A stretch of 39,565 nucleotides of DNA from Tissierellia bacterium. GTDB lineage: Bacteria > Bacillota > Clostridia > Peptostreptococcales > Acidaminobacteraceae. The stretch spans positions 1-39,565 of the forward strand of contig DUPT01000008.1 in NCBI GenBank assembly GCA_012838225.1, read 5' to 3'. This document shows positions 8,181 through 16,885 of the stretch, one piece after another (position 1 is the stretch's first letter; the number at the start of each line of letters is the position of its first letter). The notes beneath the pieces were generated by a model. The model had not been told where the DNA came from and searched no databases. It saw nothing but the letters and a program-made list of their open reading frames with translations. The position numbers and the translations under genes are program-made.

Positions 8181-8186
8181 TATAAT
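8181..8186 (+). promoter_or_regulatory. -10 element (TATAAT) upstream of cardiolipin synthase
   Basis: A perfect TATAAT lies 57 bases before the cls start. The -35 region is weak. Confidence 0.45.
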
Positions 8187-8243
8187 AACGATAAGGAATG
8201 AGTATGAATCATCAGCATTCTGAACGACTAACAGAGGATACGT

Positions 8244-9779
8244 ATGAACGAACAAACTGATCGCCGGCTGGCCGGCTGGATGCGCATCGTGGTCGCTGTC
8301 TTGGCCCTGCTCTCACAAATCATTTTGATTGCCCTTTTGATCGACCTCTTAAAAAACCAAGCGGTCTATGTCTATTTCGCCATCGAGGTCCTGGCCCTAT
8401 TGACCGTGATCATCTTGATCTCACAAAACCCCAACAGCTCGTTTACCATTACTTGGCTGGTCATCATCATGATCCTGCCGGTGTTTGGCTTTATTCTATT
8501 TTTCCTCTGGGGTAGAGGACCGGTCAAGGGTCGCTTTGGCCGACGAGTGCGAGAGATGATGGAGCGGGGCTTTCAGTTTTTGGAGCAAGGGGCCGATACC
8601 CAAGCGAAGCTCCAAGCAGACTTTCCCTATCGCCGGAAGTTCTCCCGCTATCTGAGCTATCATGGTTTTCCGGTCTACCATCAAACGACCAGCCGCTACT
8701 ACCCCTTGGGTGAAGCTCAGTTTGAGGCGATGCTTGAGGATATCGAGAAGGCGGAGCGATTCATCTTTTTAGAGTACTTCATCTTCAATGAGGGGCGTCT
8801 GTGGAACCGGTTCGAGGAAGTGCTGGTGCGAAAAGCCAAGGAAGGCGTCGAGGTGAGGATCCTGTTTGATGATTTTGGCAGCATCATCACTGCGCCGGAC
8901 AGCTTGGTCGATCGCATGGCTAAGAATCGGATCTCGGTGCAGCGCTTCAACCCGATCCATAAGATCACCGCCCGGCTCTATATCAATTATCGCAATCACC
9001 AAAAGATCGCCGTCATCGACGGCAATATCGCCTATACCGGTGGCGCCAATATGGCCGACGAATACGCCAATATCTATCCCAAGCATGGCCACTGGAAGGA
9101 TACTGCCATCCGGCTGGAGGGGGATGCTGTCTGGAGTCTGACGGTGACCTTTCTGGAAATGTGGGATGCCGATAATCCAAACATCTCAGACTATGATGTC
9201 TATCGACCGACCAAGACGGTTTCAGGCGATGGCTACTATCAGCCCTTCACCGATGGACCGCTCAACAATCCGGATAATCCGGGTGAAGATATCTACCGCA
9301 TGATCATCAGCAATGCCCAGAAGTATGTCTATATCACCACCCCCTATCTCGTTGTCGATAATAAGATGGTCAGTGTCCTGCAATCGGCGGCCGAGAGCGG
9401 TGTCGACGTCCGGATCGTTACGCCTAAGGTGTATGACAAGTGGTATGTCCACTATGTCACCCAGTCGAACTACGGAGCACTGCTAAAGGCCGGCGTTAAG
9501 ATCTATGAGTATACGCCGGGCTTCATGCACGCCAAGATGATCATCAGTGACGATGATCACGGCGTCATCGGCAGCTTCAACCTCGACTATCGCAGCTTTC
9601 ATTTTCACTTTGAGAATGGGGTCTGGCTGGCGGGTGCTCCGGTTCTGAAAGATATGAAACAAGATATCCTGGCCTCGATGGCCCATGGCGAAGAGATCCA
9701 ATACGAGCTCTGGGAACAGCGGCCCTGGTATGTAAAGATCCTCCAGACGATCCTCCGGCTGTTTTCGGTCCTGCTATAG
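8244..9779 (+). CDS. cls: Cardiolipin synthase, phospholipase D superfamily
   Basis: This 511-residue membrane enzyme joins two phosphatidylglycerol molecules to give cardiolipin and glycerol. Two to three N-terminal membrane helices (about 12-92) include the PLDc_N pattern. Two catalytic HKD motifs follow: NHQKIAVIDGNIAYTGGAN (near 250) and HAKMIISDDDHGVIGSFN (near 428), each with its His and Lys. Length and order match bacterial Cls. AGAGGATACGT precedes the ATG. It appears monocistronic, between the insertion element and a LysR gene. Confidence 0.95.
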   Translation: MNEQTDRRLAGWMRIVVAVLALLSQIILIALLIDLLKNQAVYVYFAIEVLALLTVIILISQNPNSSFTITWLVIIMILPVFGFILFFLWGRGPVKGRFGRRVREMMERGFQFLEQGADTQAKLQADFPYRRKFSRYLSYHGFPVYHQTTSRYYPLGEAQFEAMLEDIEKAERFIFLEYFIFNEGRLWNRFEEVLVRKAKEGVEVRILFDDFGSIITAPDSLVDRMAKNRISVQRFNPIHKITARLYINYRNHQKIAVIDGNIAYTGGANMADEYANIYPKHGHWKDTAIRLEGDAVWSLTVTFLEMWDADNPNISDYDVYRPTKTVSGDGYYQPFTDGPLNNPDNPGEDIYRMIISNAQKYVYITTPYLVVDNKMVSVLQSAAESGVDVRIVTPKVYDKWYVHYVTQSNYGALLKAGVKIYEYTPGFMHAKMIISDDDHGVIGSFNLDYRSFHFHFENGVWLAGAPVLKDMKQDILASMAHGEEIQYELWEQRPWYVKILQTILRLFSVLL

Positions 9780-9889
9780 CTAGAGTCGATTCAATCGATG
9801 GGATTTAGTAATCATAGAGCGTTGATTCACGAAGCGGCTTGGCTGGTATTTCAGCTTGTTTTTCGTTACAATGATGGAAGGAGGATACG

Positions 9890-10783
9890 ATGGATTTTCG
9901 CCAGATCGATTCATTTCTTATGATTGCCAAGCTGGGCAATTTTTCCAAAGCCGCTAAAGAGCTCTACCTGACACAGCCGACCATTTCCAACCATATCAAG
10001 AGCCTGGAGGAGGAATTGGGCCTGAGCCTGTTCCACCGCAGCAGCTGGGAGGTTCGTCTGACTGAAGAAGGCAAACTCTTCCACGGCTTTGCGCAGGAAC
10101 TAAAAGACAAACGCCGGGAGCTGATGGATGCGATGAATCAGTCGGTCGATAAGCTCAGAGGCAAGCTCACCATCCATACCTCGACCATCCCCGAGACCTA
10201 CCTGATCCCGGGTCTGATCGCCCGCTTCCAATCGGACAACCCTGAGGTTCAGTATCAGATCAAGCATGGCGACTCCCACGATATCATTGAGGGTCTGATG
10301 GATGGCCAGATCGATTTCGGTTTTTGCGGCACCCATATCAGACACCCCAAGCTTAACTATCTGCCTCTGGTCAAAGATGAGATGGTCCTGGTCGTCTCCG
10401 GCCGGCTCGGTGAAGCCAAGCTCAGCCTGGAGGATCTCCCCCACTTCAATCTGATCCTGAGAGAAGAAGGCTCAGGCCACCGTGATCTTTTGATCAAAGA
10501 ACTGAAGGAGCAGGGCATCGCCCTGCGTGATCTGAACGTCGTGGCCTATTCCGACTCGACTGAAACCATCAAGCAACTGGTGATCGAGGGCGTCGGTGGT
10601 GCATTCCTGTCTCGGTTTGCTGTCGAGAGAGAGCTGGCGGAAGGTCAGCTGAAGATGCTCTCGCTAAATGGCGTCACCTTCGAACGCAGTTTCTACTTTG
10701 TCACCCATAAAGAAGCCAAGCTCAGCCAGATCGAGCAGGCCTTTGTCCGTCTGGTCGAACAGACCTGGCCCAACGAAAACTGA
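9890..10783 (+). CDS. LysR-family transcriptional regulator
   Basis: This 297-residue regulator has a winged helix-turn-helix at 1-62 (SFLMIAKLGNFSKAAKEL then TQPTISNHIKSLEEELG). A periplasmic-binding-like effector domain covers about 90-290. The C-terminal domain resembles the CysL/CbbR-like subgroup in outline, but the effector cannot be told. GGAGGATACG precedes the ATG, and a possible -10 (TACAAT) lies at 9867-9872. A terminator follows the stop, so it is not co-transcribed with the fucosidase. The target is not obvious because no gene is divergent from it. Confidence 0.9.
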   Translation: MDFRQIDSFLMIAKLGNFSKAAKELYLTQPTISNHIKSLEEELGLSLFHRSSWEVRLTEEGKLFHGFAQELKDKRRELMDAMNQSVDKLRGKLTIHTSTIPETYLIPGLIARFQSDNPEVQYQIKHGDSHDIIEGLMDGQIDFGFCGTHIRHPKLNYLPLVKDEMVLVVSGRLGEAKLSLEDLPHFNLILREEGSGHRDLLIKELKEQGIALRDLNVVAYSDSTETIKQLVIEGVGGAFLSRFAVERELAEGQLKMLSLNGVTFERSFYFVTHKEAKLSQIEQAFVRLVEQTWPNEN

Positions 10784-10790
10784 TCACTTA

Positions 10791-10816
10791 ACTCCCTGAC
10801 ACCGGGGAGTTTTTCA
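10791..10816 (+). terminator. Terminator after the LysR gene
   Basis: AACTCCC (10791-10797) pairs with GGGAGTT (10806-10812), followed by a short T-run. Confidence 0.75.
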
Positions 10817-10830
10817 TCCGAGAGGACAAT

Positions 10831-12063
10831 ATGAATCAAGCCATCATCGATCACTACCGCAGTCTAAGCTATGGTCTGTTTATCCACATGGGCCTCTACT
10901 CCGAGCTCGGGGGCAGCTATCAAGGCCAGCCGACCCGATTCTACAGTGAATGGATCCGCTTAAGCATGGACATACCGGATGAAGACTATCATCAGCTGAC
11001 GAAGCGTTTTCGACCGGACGCCTTTGATGCGACCGACATCTGTCGGCGGGCAAAAAGCTGGGGCATGAAATACGTCTGCTTCACCTCAAAGCATCATGAC
11101 GGCTTTGCCATGTTCGATACATCGACCGATGATTTCAACTCAAAGCATCATTTAGGCCGAGACTTCGTAGCCGAATTAGCCGAAGGCTGCCGCCGGGAGG
11201 GCTTGATGTTTGGCCTCTACTACTCTCAGGCCCAGGACTGGGAGCATCCGGGCGGACTCAGAGCCTATCAGGCACCACCGCCGAATGAGCTCTATCAAGC
11301 CTATCTAAAGGAAAAAGCCCTGGTCCAGCTCGAAGAGCTTTTGACAAACTATGGACCGATCGGTTATCTCTGGCTCGATACCCCGACCGGTATGCCAAAA
11401 GAAGACTCCGAAACGATCGCTCGGCTTATTCGACAGAAACAGCCCGACTGTCTTATCGGCGGCCGGATCGGTCATGGTCTGGGAGATGTCATCATCACCG
11501 GAGATAATCGAATGCCCCGGCTATCGCTCGATAAGGCCTGGGAGCTGCCGGCCACGCTGAACAGCTCCTGGGGTTATAGCTTGACCGATGAGGATTGGCG
11601 GACGCCGGAGGAGATTATTCGTCAACTGGCATTGGTAGTCAGTCGCGGTGGTAATCTGCTGCTAAACATCGGTCCCGATGGCAAAGGCCGGATCCCCCAA
11701 GGCTCGGTCGTGACGCTCGATGCGGTCGGAGACTACCTAAAGACCCATGGTCAGGCCTTCTATACCAAACAGCTGACACCCGACTATCCGTATGAACAAA
11801 CCGACTTTTTGTTGACCGGTCGGCCTTGGCGGTTGTATATCTATCTATTGAGAAAACCTGAAGGGTCGGTGATTGAATTGTATCATCTGGAAAACCAAGT
11901 GGTATCAGCCCATGATCTGGCCACGGGAGAACCGGTCGAGCTCTATGTCGGCCAGGATCTGGAAGGCAATGCCTACTGGCGACTAGACCTCAAGCAAGCC
12001 GACGCCTATGACATCATTGAGGTGAGACTGGTTGAGGAGCAAGTGAAAATCAGCAGTCTGTGA
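10831..12063 (+). CDS. GH29 alpha-L-fucosidase, cytoplasmic
   Basis: This 410-residue glycosidase would release terminal fucose from oligosaccharides. The family pattern is clear: YGLFIHMGLYSELG near the start, TSKHHDGFAMFD near 90, the nucleophile region GYLWLDTPTG (Asp183) and SRGGNLLLNIGPDGKGRIP near 275. There is no signal peptide, so it acts inside the cell on imported sugars. GAGAGGACAAT precedes the ATG. No sugar transporter or other fucose gene is nearby, so the substrate context is missing. The preceding LysR gene is separated by a terminator but could still control it. Confidence 0.9.
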   Translation: MNQAIIDHYRSLSYGLFIHMGLYSELGGSYQGQPTRFYSEWIRLSMDIPDEDYHQLTKRFRPDAFDATDICRRAKSWGMKYVCFTSKHHDGFAMFDTSTDDFNSKHHLGRDFVAELAEGCRREGLMFGLYYSQAQDWEHPGGLRAYQAPPPNELYQAYLKEKALVQLEELLTNYGPIGYLWLDTPTGMPKEDSETIARLIRQKQPDCLIGGRIGHGLGDVIITGDNRMPRLSLDKAWELPATLNSSWGYSLTDEDWRTPEEIIRQLALVVSRGGNLLLNIGPDGKGRIPQGSVVTLDAVGDYLKTHGQAFYTKQLTPDYPYEQTDFLLTGRPWRLYIYLLRKPEGSVIELYHLENQVVSAHDLATGEPVELYVGQDLEGNAYWRLDLKQADAYDIIEVRLVEEQVKISSL

Positions 12064-12122
12064 TAATCCTGACCGGATCAAATAAACTTGGTTGTAGAAC
12101 CGAAAACGAAAGGAGAGCAGAG

Positions 12123-12395
12123 ATGATTTCAAACCATCGGTATATCGCAATACCACCTGGAGAGAGCATCAAGGAGGTAATAGAAGATCGAGCAATCTCA
12201 CTGTCAGAGCTGGCTAAAGGAATTAGTGTAACGGATGCACACTTGGAAAAGTTGATTAACGGTGATGTCGAAATAACGGTAGATATTGCGGAGAGACTAG
12301 AAAGATACCTCGGAATAACTAGTCAGTTTTGGTTAAACCTTGAAGCAATCTATCAGGATAAAAAGGCCAAGATAAAAGAGGGCGAGTGCAAATAA
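12123..12395 (+). CDS. HigA-like antitoxin / XRE-family regulator, orphan
   Basis: This 90-residue helix-turn-helix protein has the HigA (VapI) pattern: IPPGESIKEVIEDRAIS, then LAKGISVTDAHLEKLINGD, then RLERYLGITSQFWLNLEAIY. In complete modules it represses its operon and neutralises a HigB ribonuclease encoded just upstream. Here the upstream gene is the fucosidase and the 60-base gap has no toxin, so it is an orphan. Start 12123 has AAGGAG nine bases upstream. Codon use (ATA, GGA, AGA, GTA) is more AT-rich than in the neighbours, which suggests transfer. Confidence 0.85.
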   Translation: MISNHRYIAIPPGESIKEVIEDRAISLSELAKGISVTDAHLEKLINGDVEITVDIAERLERYLGITSQFWLNLEAIYQDKKAKIKEGECK

Positions 12396-12429
12396 CCACT
12401 CCGGCTAGAGAAAATCATTTAGAAACACG

Positions 12430-12456
12430 ACGACCCCAAATGGGGGTCGTAGCATT
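12430..12456. terminator. Bidirectional terminator between HigA-like and CofE-like genes
   Basis: ACGACCCC (12430-12437) pairs with GGGGTCGT (12443-12450) between two convergent genes. The T-run is modest. Confidence 0.7.
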
Positions 12457-12460
12457 TTGC

Positions 12461-13657
12461 TTATTCTTCCGTCGTGAACTTATCGAAGTAGCCCTGGATA
12501 TAGATAAGAGGGGTACCCTTGTCACCGCTGCCACTGGTGAGATCGGCCAGTGAACCGATCAGGTCGGTCAGCTGTCTCGGGGTGGTCCCTTGGCCGGCCA
12601 TCGAATCGATCTCTTCATGGGCCTGATGGGTCATATAGTCTTTGATGGCATCAGATAGCTCTTGGCCGTGCAGATGACGGAACTGATTGTCGGCGACATA
12701 TTTGAGCTTGATCTCATTGGGTGTGCCGGCCAGGCCGGCAGTAAATCCCGGAGATACCACCGGGTCAGCCAATTCCCAGATCTTACCGACCGGGTCCTTA
12801 AAGGCCCCATCGCCATAGACCATGACCTCGATGGTTTGACCGGTCCGCCGGCGAAGCTCCTGTTGGATCTTGTCGACCAGCTCCATCGAGTCTCTGGGAA
12901 AGAGCTTGAGGGAGTCTTCAGTAGCTTTATTCGAGCCCAAAAGACCGTACTCACGGTTATAGCCGCTGCCGCGAGGGGTCGTCATGATATCGTCCAGACT
13001 GTAGACGACCTTTGCCCCCCGCTCGAGCAGGCGACGCTTGGTCCGCTGACGGGTATGGATATCGCAGTTTAGGATATGATCGGTATAGTCCAGGATGGTC
13101 TCGGTCCGATTGGAGAAGACGATCCGGCATTCTTTACCGTATTCGGCCACCAGTTCTTTATAGTAATCGATATAATCGATCCCGGTGAAGCGGTGTTTTT
13201 GATAGCCGAAAAGCTTTCGAAAATCGTCTTCACTGAGGACATCAGAGTAGGGATTGACCCCGGCTTCATCTAACATGTCGAGGCTGATCAGGTGATTGCC
13301 CACTTCATCTGAGGGATAGCTCAGCATCAAGATGATGTTCTTGACGGAGCTTAAGGCGATCGCTCGCAGGATGACGGCAAAGCGATTCCTCGAAAGGATA
13401 GGAAAGATGACACCGAGTGAGACCTCACCGAACTTTTCGGAAAAATCGGCCGCAACGGTATCGATGGAAACATAATTGCCCTGAGCTCTGGCAACGATGC
13501 TCTCGGTCATCGCCACCACGTCCTTGGTGCCGATCGTGACATGCTCTTGTTCTAGAAATTGTTCGATCACATCCGGGATCATGACACTTAGGTCATCACC
13601 CTCCTGGAAGATCGGGGTGCGAAGACCCCTGACTGTTGTACCGACGATACGCTTCAT
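12461..13657 (-). CDS. CofE-like (F420-0:L-glutamate ligase family) protein
   Basis: This 398-residue protein belongs by pattern to the F420_ligase family: VGTTVRGLRTPIFQEGDDL, then DVVAMTESIVARAQGNYV, and later TPRGSGYNREYGLLGSNKA and MVYGDGAFKDP. CofE adds glutamates to coenzyme F420. Many Gram-positive bacteria that do not make F420 carry such homologues with unknown role, and no other F420 gene is visible here, so a different acidic amino acid ligation is likely. It starts at ATG 13657, with GAGGAGGCGG just upstream. It is monocistronic and has its own promoter. Confidence 0.8.
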   Translation of the reverse strand: MKRIVGTTVRGLRTPIFQEGDDLSVMIPDVIEQFLEQEHVTIGTKDVVAMTESIVARAQGNYVSIDTVAADFSEKFGEVSLGVIFPILSRNRFAVILRAIALSSVKNIILMLSYPSDEVGNHLISLDMLDEAGVNPYSDVLSEDDFRKLFGYQKHRFTGIDYIDYYKELVAEYGKECRIVFSNRTETILDYTDHILNCDIHTRQRTKRRLLERGAKVVYSLDDIMTTPRGSGYNREYGLLGSNKATEDSLKLFPRDSMELVDKIQQELRRRTGQTIEVMVYGDGAFKDPVGKIWELADPVVSPGFTAGLAGTPNEIKLKYVADNQFRHLHGQELSDAIKDYMTHQAHEEIDSMAGQGTTPRQLTDLIGSLADLTSGSGDKGTPLIYIQGYFDKFTTEE

Positions 13658-13675
13658 AACCGCCTCCTCGCTATT

Positions 13676-13704
13676 ATTTTATCTTAGGCTATGATATAAG
13701 TAAA
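13676..13704 (-). promoter_or_regulatory. Promoter of the CofE-like gene
   Basis: On the minus strand, TTTACT (13704-13699) and TAAAAT (13681-13676) are separated by 17 bases, 19 bases before the start codon. Confidence 0.5.
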
Positions 13705-13812
13705 CAAATAGAGCGGGGCATCGAAAACTTTTTATGGCAGGCCACGCAGGCGTTGGGGTATAGTAAAGATAGATCCCACGTGCTGATTCTATGATCGATA
13801 AGGATGGTAACC

Positions 13813-14625
13813 ATGACGATTCGAAGCATCAAAGCCCACGATATTCCGATGATCGCCAGCGCCATCGCCGGGCGCAATGCATCACCGCAAGAACGTTGCG
13901 GCTACATAGGAACCGATATCGAGAGCATCACCCGCTACCTGAATGAAATCTATGAAGACGGTGGCAGCATCGTGATGTCACGAGACGGCCTAGCGGCCGG
14001 TGATGTGATCGATGACAATCGCTCGGTCGAGGTGATCGGGCCCTACGGCGACAGTTTGATCGCGATCAACGAACTGATCGACGAATTGAGGTATCGCCAT
14101 CCCTCCTACGACCTGCTGTTCTTTGTCGACCGGGAAAACACCAAGGTCATCGAGGCCGTGACCGCCCTGGGCGGGACCTCGGATGAGCACTGGGAGATGG
14201 AGCGGCTCCTAAAAGAAGAACCGGCGATCGATCCGCATATCAGACCCTATCGCCGAGGCGAGTTTGTCTATCATTTGCACGATGAGATCTTTCCCAGAGC
14301 CTATTATGCCGGTCGCTCATTAGAGGAAATGTCACTCAGCGATCAAGGCAAGCTGGCCGTCTACCGAGACGGCAGTGATATCCTGGGCTATATCTTCTAT
14401 CAGACCAATCCGGCCTATATCGATTTTCTCGGCGTCCGAGAATCGGCCAGAAAGCGCGGCATCGGTTCAAAGCTGTTGACCTATGCTTGTCATGACGCTT
14501 GGCAGGCCGGAGACAGCCAGGTCCAGATGTCGGTCCGTAAGGTCAATCCGGCCGGCCTGGCCTTTATGGAGAAACACGGCTTTACCATCGCCGAAGAAAA
14601 TATCGCCCTAAGACTGAGAGGCTAA
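13813..14625 (+). CDS. GNAT-family N-acetyltransferase, two-domain
   Basis: This 270-residue protein has an N-terminal half that looks like a degenerate acyltransferase fold and a C-terminal GNAT domain. The latter has motif A FLGVRESARKRGIGSKLLTY, where acetyl-CoA would bind RxxGIG, and the closing NPAGLAFMEKHGF. The acceptor is unknown. The start was set at 13813, where AAGGATGG lies upstream at normal spacing; another in-frame ATG nine bases earlier is less well placed. It leads a run of co-directional genes (GNAT, GNAT, HAD, GNAT) with almost no gaps, ended by a terminator at 16806. Confidence 0.82.
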   Translation: MTIRSIKAHDIPMIASAIAGRNASPQERCGYIGTDIESITRYLNEIYEDGGSIVMSRDGLAAGDVIDDNRSVEVIGPYGDSLIAINELIDELRYRHPSYDLLFFVDRENTKVIEAVTALGGTSDEHWEMERLLKEEPAIDPHIRPYRRGEFVYHLHDEIFPRAYYAGRSLEEMSLSDQGKLAVYRDGSDILGYIFYQTNPAYIDFLGVRESARKRGIGSKLLTYACHDAWQAGDSQVQMSVRKVNPAGLAFMEKHGFTIAEENIALRLRG

Positions 14626-14626
14626 G

Positions 14627-15508
14627 ATGCTGACATTTACTCCCCTCCAACCGAACGAAGAAGTAACGAAGCGACTGCTCGAGTGGTATAATGACCCGGC
14701 TTCGGCCCACCTGATCCGGCTCAACCGACAAGAAAAAGACATCGCTCCGGTCACACTAGACGATTTGCGCTACGATCTGGAGCCGCGCGAGAATTTCTGG
14801 CGCTACCTCGTCCACCTGGATGATGAGATGATCGGGGAGGCGACGCTGATGAGTAATCCCTTGATCATGCAAAAGGATCCCGATTCCTCAGCTTGGCTCT
14901 CGGTCGTGCTTGATCCCAAGCACCGCTATCAGGGGCATGGTGAGACGATCCTTCATTTTCTTGAGCAAGAGGCGATCAAACGGTATTTTTCCCGGATCGA
15001 ATTCGGGACCTTTGCCAATAATCAGGCCGCCATCAAGCTCTATCAAAAGGCCGGCTATACGCACTTCGATACGATCGAAGACTTCACCTGGTATAACGGC
15101 GAGTGGATCTCGGATCTGCGCTTTGAGAAAAGATTGCCCCAAACGACCGACAATCTCCTGGCCGATACCCTAGCCGGACTGATCCATCTATTGAAGCTAC
15201 TGCGCATCCCGCAGGCGATCGAGCTTCAGCAACAACTGATGCACTTTCGGAATCATCTCGATATCTCGAGCTATCACGCCGACAGCTCCCTCAACAGCGT
15301 GACGATCAAGCCCTACCTGAGTCAGGGCAAAGAAACCATCGAGAATGCGCTGTTTGTCAGCCTGAGGCATCTAAGCTATCAGCTCCTGCAGGCCCATAAG
15401 CAGACAGAACCGGTCAAGGTCTATCAGCTCCAGGCCCCGCCGGCCATCCTGAGTGCCCTCGATAAGGGGATGTTGATCCGACTGATCGACGATATCATTC
15501 GAATATAG
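14627..15508 (+). CDS. GNAT-family acetyltransferase with a helical C-terminal extension
   Basis: This 293-residue protein starts one base after the preceding stop. The GNAT domain occupies about 1-170, with motif A LDPKHRYQGHGETILHFLE and the end NNQAAIKLYQKAGY. The remaining 120 residues are predicted helical and match nothing I recognise. GAGAGG precedes the ATG. The acetylated substrate is unknown. Confidence 0.8.
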   Translation: MLTFTPLQPNEEVTKRLLEWYNDPASAHLIRLNRQEKDIAPVTLDDLRYDLEPRENFWRYLVHLDDEMIGEATLMSNPLIMQKDPDSSAWLSVVLDPKHRYQGHGETILHFLEQEAIKRYFSRIEFGTFANNQAAIKLYQKAGYTHFDTIEDFTWYNGEWISDLRFEKRLPQTTDNLLADTLAGLIHLLKLLRIPQAIELQQQLMHFRNHLDISSYHADSSLNSVTIKPYLSQGKETIENALFVSLRHLSYQLLQAHKQTEPVKVYQLQAPPAILSALDKGMLIRLIDDIIRI

Positions 15509-15519
15509 AAGAGAGAACA

Positions 15520-16185
15520 ATGCATAAGAAACAATTGATCCTATTTGACCTTGACGGCACCCTGACCGATCCCAAAGAAGGCATCACCAAGTCGTTTCAG
15601 TACGCCCTACAACAGCTGGGGCAGATCGAAGACGACCTGGATGCGTTGGAGAAGGTCATCGGGCCGCCCCTATGGGATTCGTTTGAAGAATTCTATGGTC
15701 TAAGCCGGGAGCAAGCCGACCAAGGCGTCCGCTACTACCGTGAGCGCTACCGAGAGCTGGGTCTGTTTGAGAATAAAATCATCCCGGGCATTCCGGAGCT
15801 GCTCCACGATCTGAAGCTAGCCGGAAAGACCCTGGCCGTGGCGACCTCAAAACCGACCGTCTATTCGATCACCATCCTGGAGCACTTCGGGATCGATCAG
15901 CCGTTTGATGAGATCATCGGGTCGAATCTCGATGGTACGAGAATCAATAAAGACGACATCATCGGCTATGTCCTGAGCCTGTTTGATTTCTCACCCGAGG
16001 AGGTGGTGATGATCGGTGATCGAAAGCACGACATCGAGGGGGCCCACGCCCACGGCATCGACTCGATCGGCGTGTTGTTCGGCTATGGCTCGCGGGAGGA
16101 GTTTTTAGCTCACCGGGCAACTATGATCGTTGAAACGGTCGACCAATTGCGTCACATCCTATTAGAGGCCGACGATGGCCTATGA
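15520..16185 (+). CDS. HAD-family phosphatase (phosphoglycolate phosphatase-like)
   Basis: This 221-residue HAD subfamily IA hydrolase has all four motifs. ILFDLDGTLTDP carries nucleophile Asp10 and acid Asp12, VATSKPT is motif II, Lys follows near 110, and VMIGDRKHDIEGA is the metal-binding motif IV. The cap is helical, as in Gph and related 5'-nucleotidase-like enzymes. The exact substrate (phosphoglycolate, sugar phosphate or nucleotide) cannot be told. AGAGAGAACA precedes the ATG. Its last 11 bases overlap the next GNAT gene. Confidence 0.88.
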   Translation: MHKKQLILFDLDGTLTDPKEGITKSFQYALQQLGQIEDDLDALEKVIGPPLWDSFEEFYGLSREQADQGVRYYRERYRELGLFENKIIPGIPELLHDLKLAGKTLAVATSKPTVYSITILEHFGIDQPFDEIIGSNLDGTRINKDDIIGYVLSLFDFSPEEVVMIGDRKHDIEGAHAHGIDSIGVLFGYGSREEFLAHRATMIVETVDQLRHILLEADDGL

Positions 16186-16804
16186 TAAAGCCGACTATTT
16201 GGCCGATCCCATCGGGACTTCGGCCTTGGCCTATTGGAAAAGACATCACCCCATCCCCTCACGCATCAAGGTCTATCACGAAAGAGACTATCGGCCGGAG
16301 CTGGCCGAGGGCAAGCAGGTGGAGCGCTATTTTCGCCTGATCCATCTGCTGTCCTATATCAGACCCTATACCATCCCGGAGGGCATGATCCTTCGTCAGC
16401 TGACAAAAGAAGACGATGAGGCCTTGGTCCGACAGATCAGACAGGCCTATCACGATCAGGGCATCTCGGTCGATCAAACAAAGCTTCAATCCTGGAAGGA
16501 GTTTCCGGTCTACTATCCCAAGGGTTGGCTCGGGCTGTTTCAAGACGATGAGCTGGTAGCTTCGATCATCTGCGAGGTCGATCCGGAGATAAAAGAGGGC
16601 ATCGTCGATTGGCTTCAGGTGTCCTATAAATACCAGGGACAAGGCTTCGGCAAGCTGATCCTGCTGGCAGCCCTCCACCGCCTAAAAGAGGTGGTCGACT
16701 TCGTCACCGTCTCGGGCTCACTCGATAATGAGAACTATCCCGAAGCAGTCTATCGTAAATGCGGCTTTATCGGCCAGGACATCTGGTATATCGTTGTAGC
16801 CTAG
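16175..16804 (+). CDS. GNAT-family N-acetyltransferase
   Basis: This 209-residue protein has an N-terminal helical segment of about 65 residues and a GNAT domain from about 70, with motif A VSYKYQGQGFGKLILLAAL and the closing YPEAVYRKCGFIGQD. Its start lies inside the end of the HAD gene, which suggests translational coupling. It is the third GNAT protein of this operon. A terminator follows one base after its stop. The substrate is unknown. Confidence 0.82.
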   Translation: MAYDKADYLADPIGTSALAYWKRHHPIPSRIKVYHERDYRPELAEGKQVERYFRLIHLLSYIRPYTIPEGMILRQLTKEDDEALVRQIRQAYHDQGISVDQTKLQSWKEFPVYYPKGWLGLFQDDELVASIICEVDPEIKEGIVDWLQVSYKYQGQGFGKLILLAALHRLKEVVDFVTVSGSLDNENYPEAVYRKCGFIGQDIWYIVVA

Positions 16805-16805
16805 C

Positions 16806-16836
16806 AGAAAGCTCCCGTGGTGGGAGCTTTCTTCAT
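16806..16836 (+). terminator. Terminator of the GNAT/HAD operon
   Basis: AGAAAGCTCCC (16806-16816) pairs with GGGAGCTTTCT (16822-16832) around a short loop, with a T-rich right arm. Confidence 0.88.
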
Positions 16837-16885
16837 AAAAAGATGCCGCTATCAAGTGAGTCGATAACGGCCAAACGAAGGATGA

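Noticed and set aside
12662..13072. 136-codon plus-strand frame opposite the CofE-like gene
   Set aside because: Complement of conserved coding sequence; no start signal.
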